The notes below the pieces were generated by a model. The model did no database searches, was not told the DNA's origin, and was given only the letters and a program-made list of their open reading frames with translations. From Sphaerisporangium rufum (GTDB lineage Bacteria > Actinomycetota > Actinomycetes > Streptosporangiales > Streptosporangiaceae), in the NCBI RefSeq assembly GCF_016863395.1, contig NZ_BOOU01000076.1, forward strand, positions 32,690-96,689: a stretch of 64,000 nt of DNA, read 5' to 3'. A program made the translations under genes and the position numbers. This document shows, in pieces, positions 1-6,880 of the stretch. How positions within the stretch are numbered: position 1 is the first letter of the stretch; every line of letters starts with the position of its first letter.

Positions 1-100
1 CGGCCTCCACGGTGGCCGCGGCCCGCGGGTCGCGCGACCCGTGCGCCACCGCGACCAACGGCACCGGCCGTTCGATGGGGGCCGCCGCCGGCGGCGGCAC
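1..100 (-). CDS. Sirohydrochlorin chelatase-like protein (CbiX family), N-terminal fragment
   Basis: The first 100 bases, read on the minus strand, encode the opening of a protein with VPLVAVAHGSRDPRAAAT, the N-terminal signature of CbiX/SirB-type chelatases in which the His of AHGSRDP binds the metal. The gene runs off the left edge. GTG codons at 100 and at 64 are both possible starts; I use 100. It begins just after cysH (stop at 136) on the same strand. A siroheme-forming ferrochelatase would serve the siroheme-dependent sulfite reductase of this operon. That role is inferred from context, and cobalt-chelatase relatives carry the same motif. Confidence 0.75.
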   Translation of the reverse strand, partial: MPPPAAAPIERPVPLVAVAHGSRDPRAAATVEA

Positions 101-135
101 GGGGCCGTCGCCGGCATGGCGCCCTGGAAGCGGCG

Positions 136-864
136 TCAGAGGTGGATTCCGCATTCGGTCTTGCCCAGACCGGCCCACCGGCCGCTGCGCGGGTCCTCGC
201 CGGGGGCGACCCGGCGGGTGCACGGCGCGCAGCCGATGGACGGATACCCGTCGTAGTGCAGCGGATTGATGATCACGCCGTTGTCGGCCATGTAGTTGTC
301 GACGTCGTCCTGGGTCCAGCGGGCGATCGGGTTGACCTTGACCATCTGGCGCTTGGCGTCCCACTCGACCACCCGGGTGCCGGCCCGGGTCGGCGACTCG
401 TCGCGGCGAATGCCGGAGATCCACGCAGCGTACGGCTCCAGCGCGCGGTTCAGCGGCTCGACCTTGCGCAGGTAGCAGCACAGGTCGGGGTTGCGGCCGT
501 TCAGGCGTGGCCCGAGGTCGCGCTCCTGCTCGGCGACCGTCCGGGACGGCGCCACGTTGATCACGTTCACGTCGTAGACCTGCTGCACGGCGTCCCGGGT
601 GCCGATGGTCTCGGCGAAGTGGTAGCCGGTGTCGATGAACAGCACGTCCACGCCCGGCTTCACCCGGCTGACCAGGTCGACCAGCAGCGCGTCGCTCATC
701 GAGGAGGTGAGGCACAACCGGTCGCCGAACGTCGCCGCCGCCCAGCGGATGATCTCCCGCGCCGGGGCGTCCTCTAGGAACTCCGCGGCCGACTCCACGA
801 TGGCACGCAGGTCCAGGACCCCGCGCTGCCGCTCCAGTCCGATTTCTATGTCCAGCAATGTCAT
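136..864 (-). CDS. cysH: Assimilatory APS reductase (phosphoadenylyl/adenylyl-sulfate reductase)
   Basis: This 242-residue protein reduces activated sulfate to sulfite with thioredoxin as electron donor. It has the PAPS-reductase fold: a P-loop-like TSSMSDALL near residue 53, the FIDTGYHF strand near 76, and GIRRDES near 151. A Cys-Cys pair (129-130) and CAPC (212-215) supply the four ligands of a [4Fe-4S] cluster, which marks the bacterial APS-type rather than the cluster-free PAPS-type enzyme. The C-terminal KTECGIHL carries the catalytic Cys 238. ATG at 864 follows a GGTGAG ribosome site. It lies in the sulfite reductase operon, downstream of a small zinc-ribbon gene. Confidence 0.95.
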   Translation of the reverse strand: MTLLDIEIGLERQRGVLDLRAIVESAAEFLEDAPAREIIRWAAATFGDRLCLTSSMSDALLVDLVSRVKPGVDVLFIDTGYHFAETIGTRDAVQQVYDVNVINVAPSRTVAEQERDLGPRLNGRNPDLCCYLRKVEPLNRALEPYAAWISGIRRDESPTRAGTRVVEWDAKRQMVKVNPIARWTQDDVDNYMADNGVIINPLHYDGYPSIGCAPCTRRVAPGEDPRSGRWAGLGKTECGIHL

Positions 865-916
865 GACACGCTCACCACTTCTCGTCCGTCAGTTGTGCGG
901 GACCGTGCGCCGGGGG

Positions 917-1060
917 TCACGACCGCACGCCGATACCGAGGAACTTGAGCCGGAAGGCGCGGGCACAGGACCGGCAGTACCAGCAGCCGTCGCCCTCGTA
1001 CGGCTCCAGGTCCTCGTCGCCGCAGTAGGGGCAGTGGAAGGGGACCGCTCGCTCGCTCAT
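917..1060 (-). CDS. Small four-cysteine zinc-ribbon protein of the sulfite reductase operon
   Basis: A 47-codon gene sits between the sulfite reductase and cysH genes. Its product has two CxxC knuckles, CPYC (residues 10-13) and CWYC (26-29), plus a further Cys at 32, with a basic tail ending KFLGIGVRS, so a zinc ribbon or rubredoxin-like metal site is likely. It starts at ATG 1060, 20 bases after the sulfite reductase stop. Small Cys-rich proteins at this position are common in actinobacterial sulfate-assimilation operons, but their function is unknown to me. Position suggests a redox or assembly role with the reductases; that is inference. Confidence 0.85.
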   Translation of the reverse strand: MSERAVPFHCPYCGDEDLEPYEGDGCWYCRSCARAFRLKFLGIGVRS

Positions 1061-1079
1061 GCCCGCCCGCCCGGCCCGG

Positions 1080-2762
1080 TCACGACAGGTCCGCCTCGTC
1101 GGCGCGCCGTACCCACTCGGCGAAGGTCTCGCCCTCGTTCTTCTGGCCCTGGAAGTTCTTCAGCACCCGCTCGACGTAGTCCGGCAGCTCGGCGGCGGTG
1201 GCCTTCAGCCCGCGCACCTTGCGGCCGAACCCGGGGGAGTCGCCCATGGAGCCGCCGAGGTGGATCTGGAACCCCTCGACCTGGGCGCCGGTCGCGTCCG
1301 TGACGAGCTGGCCCTTCAGCCCGATGTCGGCGACCTGGATGCGCGCGCAGGAGTTGGGGCAGCCGTTGACGTTGATGGTCAGCGGGTCGGTGAAGCCGGG
1401 CAGCCGCCGCTCCAGCTCGTCGATCAGGTCGGAGGCCAGCGCCTTGGTCTCCACGATCGCCAGCTTGCAGTACTCGATGCCGGTGCAGGCCATGGTCTGC
1501 CGGCGGAAGGTGCTCGGCCGGACCTGCAGGTCGGCCGCCTCCAGCTCGGCCACCAGCGCCTCCACCCGGTCCGGCGGCACGTCCAGGATGACCATCTTCT
1601 GCTCGACGGTCGTGCGCACCCGGCCCGAGCCGTACCGCTCGGCGAGGTCGGCGATGGCGAGGAGCTTGTCACCGTCCAGCCGGCCCACCCGCGGCGCGAA
1701 GCCGACGTAGCGGTTGCCGTCCTGCTGCGGGAAAACGCCGACGTGGTCGCGCCGCCCGCCGCGCGCCGGCTGCGGCGCCGGGCCGTCGGGCAGGGTGTGG
1801 CCGAGGTACTCCTTCTCCAGCACCTCGCGGAAGCGCTCGACGCCCCAGTCGTTGACCAGGAACTTGATGCGGGCCCGGTGGCGCAGCCGCCGGTAGCCGT
1901 AGTCGCGGAAGATGCCGGTGACCCCGGCCCAGACCTCGCTCACCTGGTCGGGACGGACGAACACCCCGAGGCGCTTGGCGAACATCGGGTTGGTGGACAG
2001 CCCGCCGCCCACCCACAGGTCGAAGCCCCGCTCGCCGTTCTCGTCCTCGACGCCGACGAACGCGATGTCGTTGATCTCGTGCACCGTGCAGTGCGCCGGG
2101 CAGCCGCTCATGGCGGTCTTGAACTTGCGCGGCAGGTTGGAGAACGCCGGGTCGCCGATGTACCGCTCGACGGTCTCGGCGATCTGCGGCGAGGCGTCGA
2201 TGATCTCTTCGGCGTCGATGCCGGCCAGCGGGCAGCCCAGCATGACGCGCGGGGTGTCGCCGCAGGCCTCGGTGGTGGACAGCCCGACCGCCTCCAGGGC
2301 CTCCCAGATGGCCGGGACCGACTCCACCTCCACCCAGTGCAGCTGGATGTTCTGCCGGTCGGTGACGTCGGCGGTGCCCCGGGCGTAGGTGTTGGCGATC
2401 TCGCCGATGGTGCGCAGCTGCCGCAGGTCGAGCTGCCCGCCGTCGATCCGGACCCGCAGCATGAAGTAGCGGTCGTCCAGCTCCTCCGGCTCCAGGATCG
2501 CGGTCTTGCCGCCGTCGATGCCGGGCTTGCGCTGGGTGTACAGGCCGAACCACCGGAACCGGCCGCGCAGGTCGGCCGGGTCGATCGAGTCGAAGCCGCG
2601 CTTGGAGTAGACGTCGATGATCCGCTGACGGACGTTCAGCCCGTCATCGTTCTTCTTGTTCTCCTCGTTCTTGTTGAGCGGCTCACGGTAACCGAGAGCC
2701 CATTGGCCTTCGCCTTTAGGGCGCTTGTGGTGGCGGCTCGCCGGCCTGGGCGGGCTGGTCAT
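1080..2762 (-). CDS. sir: Ferredoxin-dependent assimilatory sulfite (or nitrite) reductase, siroheme/[4Fe-4S]
   Basis: This 560-residue enzyme performs six-electron reduction of sulfite to sulfide (nitrite to ammonia in close relatives). It shows the two half-repeats of the family. The siroheme/[4Fe-4S] ligands are CTGIEYC (about 427-433) and NGCPNSC (about 464-470). The TTEACGDTPR segment carries the Cys equivalent to the one cross-linked to Tyr in mycobacterial NirA/SirA. The N-terminus has the usual actinobacterial lysine/glutamine-rich lead. ATG 2762 follows an AAAGGA site. Association with cysH, a siroheme chelatase and a cysteine-rich leader peptide argues for sulfite as the substrate. 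Confidence 0.93.
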   Translation of the reverse strand: MTSPPRPASRHHKRPKGEGQWALGYREPLNKNEENKKNDDGLNVRQRIIDVYSKRGFDSIDPADLRGRFRWFGLYTQRKPGIDGGKTAILEPEELDDRYFMLRVRIDGGQLDLRQLRTIGEIANTYARGTADVTDRQNIQLHWVEVESVPAIWEALEAVGLSTTEACGDTPRVMLGCPLAGIDAEEIIDASPQIAETVERYIGDPAFSNLPRKFKTAMSGCPAHCTVHEINDIAFVGVEDENGERGFDLWVGGGLSTNPMFAKRLGVFVRPDQVSEVWAGVTGIFRDYGYRRLRHRARIKFLVNDWGVERFREVLEKEYLGHTLPDGPAPQPARGGRRDHVGVFPQQDGNRYVGFAPRVGRLDGDKLLAIADLAERYGSGRVRTTVEQKMVILDVPPDRVEALVAELEAADLQVRPSTFRRQTMACTGIEYCKLAIVETKALASDLIDELERRLPGFTDPLTINVNGCPNSCARIQVADIGLKGQLVTDATGAQVEGFQIHLGGSMGDSPGFGRKVRGLKATAAELPDYVERVLKNFQGQKNEGETFAEWVRRADEADLS

Positions 2763-2849
2763 GTGGCGTCCTTTGCCGAGAAGTGATCAGGTCAGGCGGG
2801 ACGCGCGCGCGGCGGGCATGGCCGTCTGGAGCTCACTCCGGAGGGCATG

Positions 2850-2916
2850 AAAAAAGACGCCGGTTCACGCGCCCGTGCTGCCGAGAGTCAACAGGGGGCG
2901 ATGATCAACGGGCGTC
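2850..2916 (-). terminator. Putative transcription attenuator of the sulfite reductase operon
   Basis: On the minus strand the sequence GACGCCCGTT (2916-2907) can pair with AACCGGCGTC (2865-2856), nine of ten positions, and the second arm runs straight into TTTTTT (2855-2850). This has the form of an intrinsic terminator. The upstream arm starts at the codon right after the two Cys codons of the leader peptide, so a ribosome paused there would cover it. A competing 7-bp pairing, CGCCCGT with ACGGGCG inside the loop, is also available. Structure and geometry are seen in sequence; the cysteine-responsive behaviour is inferred. Confidence 0.6.
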
Positions 2917-2988
2917 ACAACAGATGGCACTGCGGACACGCAGGAAGTCGACGTGGCGTCGCACGACGAGGAGCGGGTCCGCTGGCAT
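2905..2988 (-). CDS. Cysteine-rich leader peptide upstream of sulfite reductase
   Basis: A 27-residue reading frame contains RRHVDFLRVRSAICC and ends DAR. The HVDxxRVxSAxC pattern matches small leader peptides found in front of sulfur-assimilation genes in actinobacteria, and tandem Cys codons (TGT TGT) lie four codons before the stop. Polycysteine upstream frames act as cysteine-responsive attenuators in mycobacteria, which is established for that group. Here the ATG lies 7 bases after a TATCGT -10 box, so translation is probably leaderless. The frame ends 142 bases before the sulfite reductase start. Expression of the operon is expected to rise when charged Cys-tRNA is scarce. Confidence 0.8.
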   Translation of the reverse strand: MPADPLLVVRRHVDFLRVRSAICCDAR

Positions 2989-2995
2989 GTCCGCT

Positions 2996-3024
2996 ACGAT
3001 ACCCGCCGCCGGTCGGATGTCCAA
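2996..3024 (-). promoter_or_regulatory. Promoter of the leader peptide / sulfite reductase operon
   Basis: TTGGAC (3024-3019) and TATCGT (3001-2996) are separated by exactly 17 bases, close to the TTGACA/TATAAT housekeeping pattern. The leader ATG begins 7 bases past the -10 box, which places the transcript start at or next to the A of ATG. Confidence 0.6.
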
Positions 3025-3047
3025 TATCAGGTCCACAGTCTGGACAT
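3018..3047. promoter_or_regulatory. Candidate operator overlapping the -35 box
   Basis: Three GTCCA elements occur within 30 bases: GTCCA (3020-3024), GTCCA (3031-3035) and inverted TGGAC (3041-3045). The outer pair extends to ATGTCCA / TGGACAT. The first element overlaps the -35 box of the sulfur operon. A repressor or activator site is plausible; the protein is unknown. Confidence 0.4.
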
Positions 3048-3133
3048 TCGCGACACCGCTCGGCGGCGTCCGTACCTCCGGAGCGCCCGGCCCTCGAAGG
3101 CCGCCGGCCGGCCCTGCGCCGCCCGGCAGGGGG

Positions 3134-3325
3134 TCACCCCTGCCTCAGCCAGTTCGTGGGCGGCTCGGGCGCGCGGTCCCCGTCCTGCTCGGAGTCGCCG
3201 GACTCCTGCTCCTGGCCGGTCGGTGGCTTGTGCTGGCAGTCGCACCAGGACCCGCCCTGGCACTCCTCGTGCCGGTGATCCTTGCAGTCCTCGCAGATCA
3301 TCCTGTCATTGTTCCCCGTGGGCAC
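3134..3325 (-). CDS. Small Cys/His-rich hypothetical protein
   Basis: This 63-residue protein has a compact metal-site-like cluster, CEDCKDHRHEEC followed by WCDCQH, within residues 11-31, then an acidic and proline-rich tail. Proteins of this layout are widespread in actinobacteria and lack an assigned function. A start at ATG 3301 (MICEDC) would trim eight residues and is equally possible, since neither start has a clear ribosome site. It is upstream of, and on the same strand as, the sulfur-assimilation operon, and divergent from the gene at 3366 with only 40 bases between them. Confidence 0.7.
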   Translation of the reverse strand: MPTGNNDRMICEDCKDHRHEECQGGSWCDCQHKPPTGQEQESGDSEQDGDRAPEPPTNWLRQG

Positions 3326-3365
3326 TGGTTACGCTGGCGGCACGTCCGTCGAATCGTGAGGTGCC

Positions 3366-4163
3366 ATGGCCGTCTCCATGCCCGACCTGCTGGCCGACCT
3401 GCGCGCCGAGGGCGACGAGCTGCTGGCCGTGCTCGAACCGCTCGGGCCGGCGGAGTGGGAGCGCCCCACCCCGGCCGCGGGCTGGGCGGTGCGCGACCAG
3501 GTCAGCCACCTCGCCTGGTTCGACGACGCGGCCACCACCGCGGCCACCGACCCCGAGGGCTTCCGGGCCGCGCTGCCGGCGTTCGCCGCCCGCGGCGAGG
3601 GCGCGGTGGACGAGATCGCGGCGGCCGCCCGCGGCCTGTCGCCCGGCCAGGTGATCGACTGGTTCCGCGCCGCCCGCGCACGCAGCCTGGCGGCCCTTGC
3701 GGCCGTGGACCCCCGGGCGCGGCTGCCCTGGTACGGGCCGGACATGTCGGCCGCGTCGTTCGCCACCGCGCGGATCATGGAGACCTGGGCGCACGGCCAG
3801 GACGTCGCCGACGCGCTGGAGATCACCCGGGTGCCGACCGACCGGCTGCGGCACATCGCGCTGCTCGGCGCGCGGGCCCTGCCCTACGGCTTCGTGGTGC
3901 GCGGGCTGGAGCCGCCGGCCGCGCCGGTGCGCGTCGAGCTGACCCTGCCCGGCGGCGGCCGGTTCGAGCACGGCCCGGCCGGTGCGGCCGACCTGGTGCG
4001 CGGGACGGCGCTGGACTTCTGCCTGCTGGTCACCCGGCGCCGGCACCGCGATGACACCGCGCTGGAGGTGCGCGGCGCCACGGCCGAGGCCTGGCTGTCG
4101 GTCGCCCAGGTCTTCGCCGGGCCGCCGGGGGCCGACCGGCCCGCCGGGATGCCCCGACCATGA
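3366..4163 (+). CDS. Mycothiol-dependent/maleylpyruvate-isomerase-like metal-binding protein (TIGR03084 type)
   Basis: This 265-residue protein belongs to the DinB-fold family that includes mycothiol-dependent maleylpyruvate isomerase. The N-terminal half shows the expected helical bundle with SHLAWFD (near 50) and ETWAHGQD (near 140), which provide the His/Glu/His metal ligands. The C-terminal half is a beta-rich domain similar to the sterol-carrier-like partner of this family. Related enzymes use or add mycothiol, the actinobacterial thiol. The substrate is unknown. It is a single gene; ATG 3366 follows GTGAGG. The following gene starts 145 bases downstream and is unrelated. Confidence 0.75.
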   Translation: MAVSMPDLLADLRAEGDELLAVLEPLGPAEWERPTPAAGWAVRDQVSHLAWFDDAATTAATDPEGFRAALPAFAARGEGAVDEIAAAARGLSPGQVIDWFRAARARSLAALAAVDPRARLPWYGPDMSAASFATARIMETWAHGQDVADALEITRVPTDRLRHIALLGARALPYGFVVRGLEPPAAPVRVELTLPGGGRFEHGPAGAADLVRGTALDFCLLVTRRRHRDDTALEVRGATAEAWLSVAQVFAGPPGADRPAGMPRP

Positions 4164-4308
4164 TCCTGGCGGCGCCGTCCGCCCTGGTGGGAACGGTGTT
4201 CCGGTAGGACAAGCCGGTTCGGGGTAGGCGGTGCTCACGGAGATCGGCACAGGGCGGGGTCATGGTCGTACCGGGTAGCGAGCAGCGATGCGAATACTGT
4301 TGGGTTCC

Positions 4309-5307
4309 ATGACGTCCACCGACGCGCCGCGCGGGGCCTCCTCCGCGCGGGTCCGCGGCCGACGCCGGCGGCTGATCCGGTCCACCGCCGCCAGGCGCAT
4401 CTCCGCGGTGCGCCGCTCGCGCGTGTGGAACGCCGTCACCGGCACCCGCTCCTGGGAGGTGGTGAAGGGCACCACGGTGGCCGGGTTCAACTTCCGGGTC
4501 ACCGGGCTGGCCGGCGAGGCCGCGTTCTTCGCGCTGCTGTCGCTGCCGCCGTTCGTGCTCGGCATCATCGGCCTGCTCGGCCACCTGAGCGGCGTGCTCG
4601 GCCCGGACACCATCGCCGAGACCCGCGGCTGGGTGCTGCGGCAGGCCCACCTGCTGTTCACCGACGACACCGTGGGCCGGGTGGTGCGCCCGCTGCTGGA
4701 CGACGTGCTGCGCGGCGGCCAGGTCCCGCTGATCTCGCTCGGCTTCCTGCTGTCGCTGTGGTCGGGGTCGCGGGCGCTGTTCGTCTATGTCGACCTCATC
4801 TCCATCGCCTACGGCCTGGGGGAGACGCGCAACATCGTCCGCACCCGCATCCTGTCCTTCGGCCTGTACCTGGCCGCGCTGCTGCTGGGCCTGATCGTGA
4901 TCCCCGTACTGGTGGTGGGGCCGACCCTGATGTCGGAGACGCTGCCCCCCTACGCCGACCTGGTGGCGATCTTCTACTGGCCGGTGGTGGTCGTCGGCTC
5001 GGTGCTGGTGCTGACGCTGCTCTACCACGTCAGCGTGCCGTTGCGGACCCGGTGGTGGCGCGAGCTGCCCGGCGCGGTGCTCGCCCTGGTCATCTGGATC
5101 CCCTGCGCCGCGGTGCTGCGCGCGGTGCTGGCCGCCTGGTTCACCCCGCTGTCGGTCTACGGCTCGCTGGCCGCGCCGATCGCGGTGCTGCTGTGGCTCT
5201 ACATCACCGCGCTGGCGGTGCTCATCGGCGCGACGCTGAACGCGGAGGTCGACCGCCTCTGGACCCGTGGTGGATCGGGGCGCAACGGCGAGTCCGCTAT
5301 CGTCTGA
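4309..5307 (+). CDS. YihY/BrkB-family inner membrane protein
   Basis: This protein of about 332 residues has the six transmembrane helices of the YihY/virulence-factor-BrkB family. Family landmarks include the FFALLSLPP segment, the SLWSGSRAL stretch and the C-terminal LWLYITALAVLIGATLNAE block. The exact function of the family is unsettled; it is not RNase BN despite older labels. I prefer ATG 4309 (MTSTDAPRG) over 4288, because TACTGT (4295-4300) sits 8 bases before 4309, giving a leaderless arrangement. The last bases overlap the presumed promoter of the following glyA transcript, whose riboswitch begins 4 bases after this stop codon. Confidence 0.85.
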   Translation: MTSTDAPRGASSARVRGRRRRLIRSTAARRISAVRRSRVWNAVTGTRSWEVVKGTTVAGFNFRVTGLAGEAAFFALLSLPPFVLGIIGLLGHLSGVLGPDTIAETRGWVLRQAHLLFTDDTVGRVVRPLLDDVLRGGQVPLISLGFLLSLWSGSRALFVYVDLISIAYGLGETRNIVRTRILSFGLYLAALLLGLIVIPVLVVGPTLMSETLPPYADLVAIFYWPVVVVGSVLVLTLLYHVSVPLRTRWWRELPGAVLALVIWIPCAAVLRAVLAAWFTPLSVYGSLAAPIAVLLWLYITALAVLIGATLNAEVDRLWTRGGSGRNGESAIV

Positions 5308-5310
5308 CCT

Positions 5311-5382
5311 GAGGCGACTGGCGCGTCGGGGTGGACCACCACCAGGGAGCGAACAGCCGGGGGCCGTGCGCCTGGGTCCACG
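5311..5382 (+). ncRNA. ZTP (pfl) riboswitch upstream of glyA
   Basis: The 72 bases before glyA carry the ordered landmarks of the pfl/ZTP class: GGCGACTGGCG, then GGTGGACCACC followed by AGGGAGCG, and near the 3' end GCGCCTGGGTC, which matches the conserved CGCCTGGGC pseudoknot strand. The class senses ZTP/ZMP, which accumulates when 10-formyl-tetrahydrofolate is low, and commonly controls glyA and folate genes. That fits the gene it precedes. A TATCGT -10-like box lies at 5298-5303, inside the end of the upstream membrane-protein gene. No poly-U terminator is visible, so control may be at translation. Confidence 0.85.
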
Positions 5383-5406
5383 GAGCAGCCAACGAAGGGT
5401 AGGGCC

Positions 5407-6660
5407 ATGAGTTCTCTTGCGGACGTCGACCCGCAGCTCGCCGAGCTGATCAGGGCGGAGGAGCGCCGGCAGGCCGACACCGTCAAGCTGATCCCCTCGG
5501 AGAACTACGTCTCGCGGGCCGTGCTCGAAGCGACCGGCACCGTCCTCACCAACAAATACTCCGAGGGCTACGCCGGCAAGCGGTACTACGAGGGCCAGCA
5601 GGTCATCGACCAGATCGAGACCCTCGCCATCGAGCGGGCCAAGGCGCTGTTCGGCGTGCCGTTCGCCAACGTGCAGCCGTACTCGGGGTCGCCGGCCAAC
5701 CTCGCCGTCTACCTCGCCTTCCTGAACCCCGGCGACACCGTCATGGGCATGGGCCTGCCGTTCGGCGGGCACCTCACCCACGGCTGGTCGGTCTCGGCCA
5801 CCGGCAAGTGGTTCACCCCGGTCCGCTACGGCGTGCGGCGCGACACCGGCCGCATCGACATGGACGAGGTGCGCGCCCTGGCCCTGGAGCACCGGCCCAA
5901 GCTGATCTTCTGCGGCGGCACCGCCATCCCGCGGACGATCGACTTCCCGGCGTTCGCGGAGATCGCCCGCGAGGTGGGCGCGGTGCTGGCCGCCGACATC
6001 GCCCACATCGCCGGCCTGGTCGCCGGCGGCGCGCACCCGACCCCGGTGGGCCACGCCGACGTCATCTCCACCACCACCCACAAGACGCTGCGCGGCCCGC
6101 GCGGCGCCATGCTGATGGCCGGCGACGAGGAGCACGCCAAGGCGCTGAACAAGGCGGTGTTCCCCGGCCTGCAGGGCGGGCCGCACAACCACACCACCGC
6201 CGCCATCGCGGTGGCGCTGCGCGAGGCGTCCGGCGAGGACTTCAAGGCCTACGCCCACCAGGTGGTGCGCAACGCCAAGGCCCTGGCCGAGGAGCTGGCC
6301 GGGCGCGGCTTCGACCTGGTGTCCGGCGGCACCGACAACCACCTGATCCTGATCGACCTGACCTCCAAGGGCGTGGCGGGCAAGCCCGCGGCGCAGGCCC
6401 TGGACCTGGCCGGCCTGGAGACCAACTACAACACCGTGCCGTTCGACCCGCGCAAGCCGTTCGACCCGTCCGGGCTGCGCATCGGCACCCCGTCGATCAC
6501 CAGCCGCGGCATGGGCGAGGCGGAGATGCGGCAGATCGGCGCCTGGATGGACGAGGTCGTCACCGCGCTGGCCAAGGGCGATGCCGACGAGGTCGTCGCC
6601 CGGGTGCACGGCGAGGTCAGCGAGCTGACCGCCAAGTTCCCCGCGCCCGGCCTGAGCTGA
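5407..6660 (+). CDS. glyA: Serine hydroxymethyltransferase
   Basis: This 417-residue PLP enzyme interconverts serine and glycine while charging tetrahydrofolate with a one-carbon unit. It is full length and very conserved, with KLIPSENYVS near residue 25, YAEGYAGKRYYEG-like substrate-loop sequence near 55, and STTTHKTLRGPRG around 220, where the Lys forms the PLP Schiff base. ATG 5407 is preceded by AAGGGTAGGG. A ZTP-type riboswitch directly upstream ties expression to one-carbon status. It is apparently transcribed alone; the next gene (rsgA) has its own leader. Confidence 0.97.
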   Translation: MSSLADVDPQLAELIRAEERRQADTVKLIPSENYVSRAVLEATGTVLTNKYSEGYAGKRYYEGQQVIDQIETLAIERAKALFGVPFANVQPYSGSPANLAVYLAFLNPGDTVMGMGLPFGGHLTHGWSVSATGKWFTPVRYGVRRDTGRIDMDEVRALALEHRPKLIFCGGTAIPRTIDFPAFAEIAREVGAVLAADIAHIAGLVAGGAHPTPVGHADVISTTTHKTLRGPRGAMLMAGDEEHAKALNKAVFPGLQGGPHNHTTAAIAVALREASGEDFKAYAHQVVRNAKALAEELAGRGFDLVSGGTDNHLILIDLTSKGVAGKPAAQALDLAGLETNYNTVPFDPRKPFDPSGLRIGTPSITSRGMGEAEMRQIGAWMDEVVTALAKGDADEVVARVHGEVSELTAKFPAPGLS

Positions 6661-6779
6661 CGGCGGGACCGGCGACACGCCGGGGGTGAAACGCCTTGCG
6701 CGCGCCGGCCGGTGCCGCGATACAGTGGCCCGGCCGGCGCCGCCATGAACAGGCGGCCGAGACGGAGGAGGTGAGGACT

Positions 6780-6842
6780 ATGCGGGCCTTTCTGAGCATG
6801 CCCAAGTCCGTTTTCTCCCTCCGGGTGACCGCCAGGCGTTGA
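6780..6842 (+). CDS. Short upstream reading frame (20 codons) before rsgA
   Basis: A strong ribosome site, GGAGGAGGTGAGG, lies 3 bases before ATG 6780. The frame encodes 20 residues beginning MRAFLSMPKSVFSL and stops at 6842, 38 bases before the rsgA GTG. It is in a different frame from rsgA. I recognise no family. Either it is a leader that sets ribosome flow into rsgA or a small protein; the excellent ribosome site argues that it is translated. Confidence 0.45.
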   Translation: MRAFLSMPKSVFSLRVTARR

Positions 6843-6880
6843 GGCCGCGGCACCCGGCCTTCTCCGAAGGGTGCCCGACA

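Noticed and set aside
1059..2786. Long plus-strand reading frame (about 575 codons) opposite the sulfite reductase gene
   Set aside because: It is the antisense shadow of a high-GC gene. Its translation is Ala/Gly/Arg/Val-rich low complexity with no family match, while the minus strand encodes a complete reductase with all cluster ligands.
4030..6678. Minus-strand frame of about 880 codons across the yihY-type gene and glyA
   Set aside because: It overlaps two clear genes on the opposite strand and encodes His/Gln/Arg-rich low-complexity sequence typical of antisense frames in GC-rich DNA.
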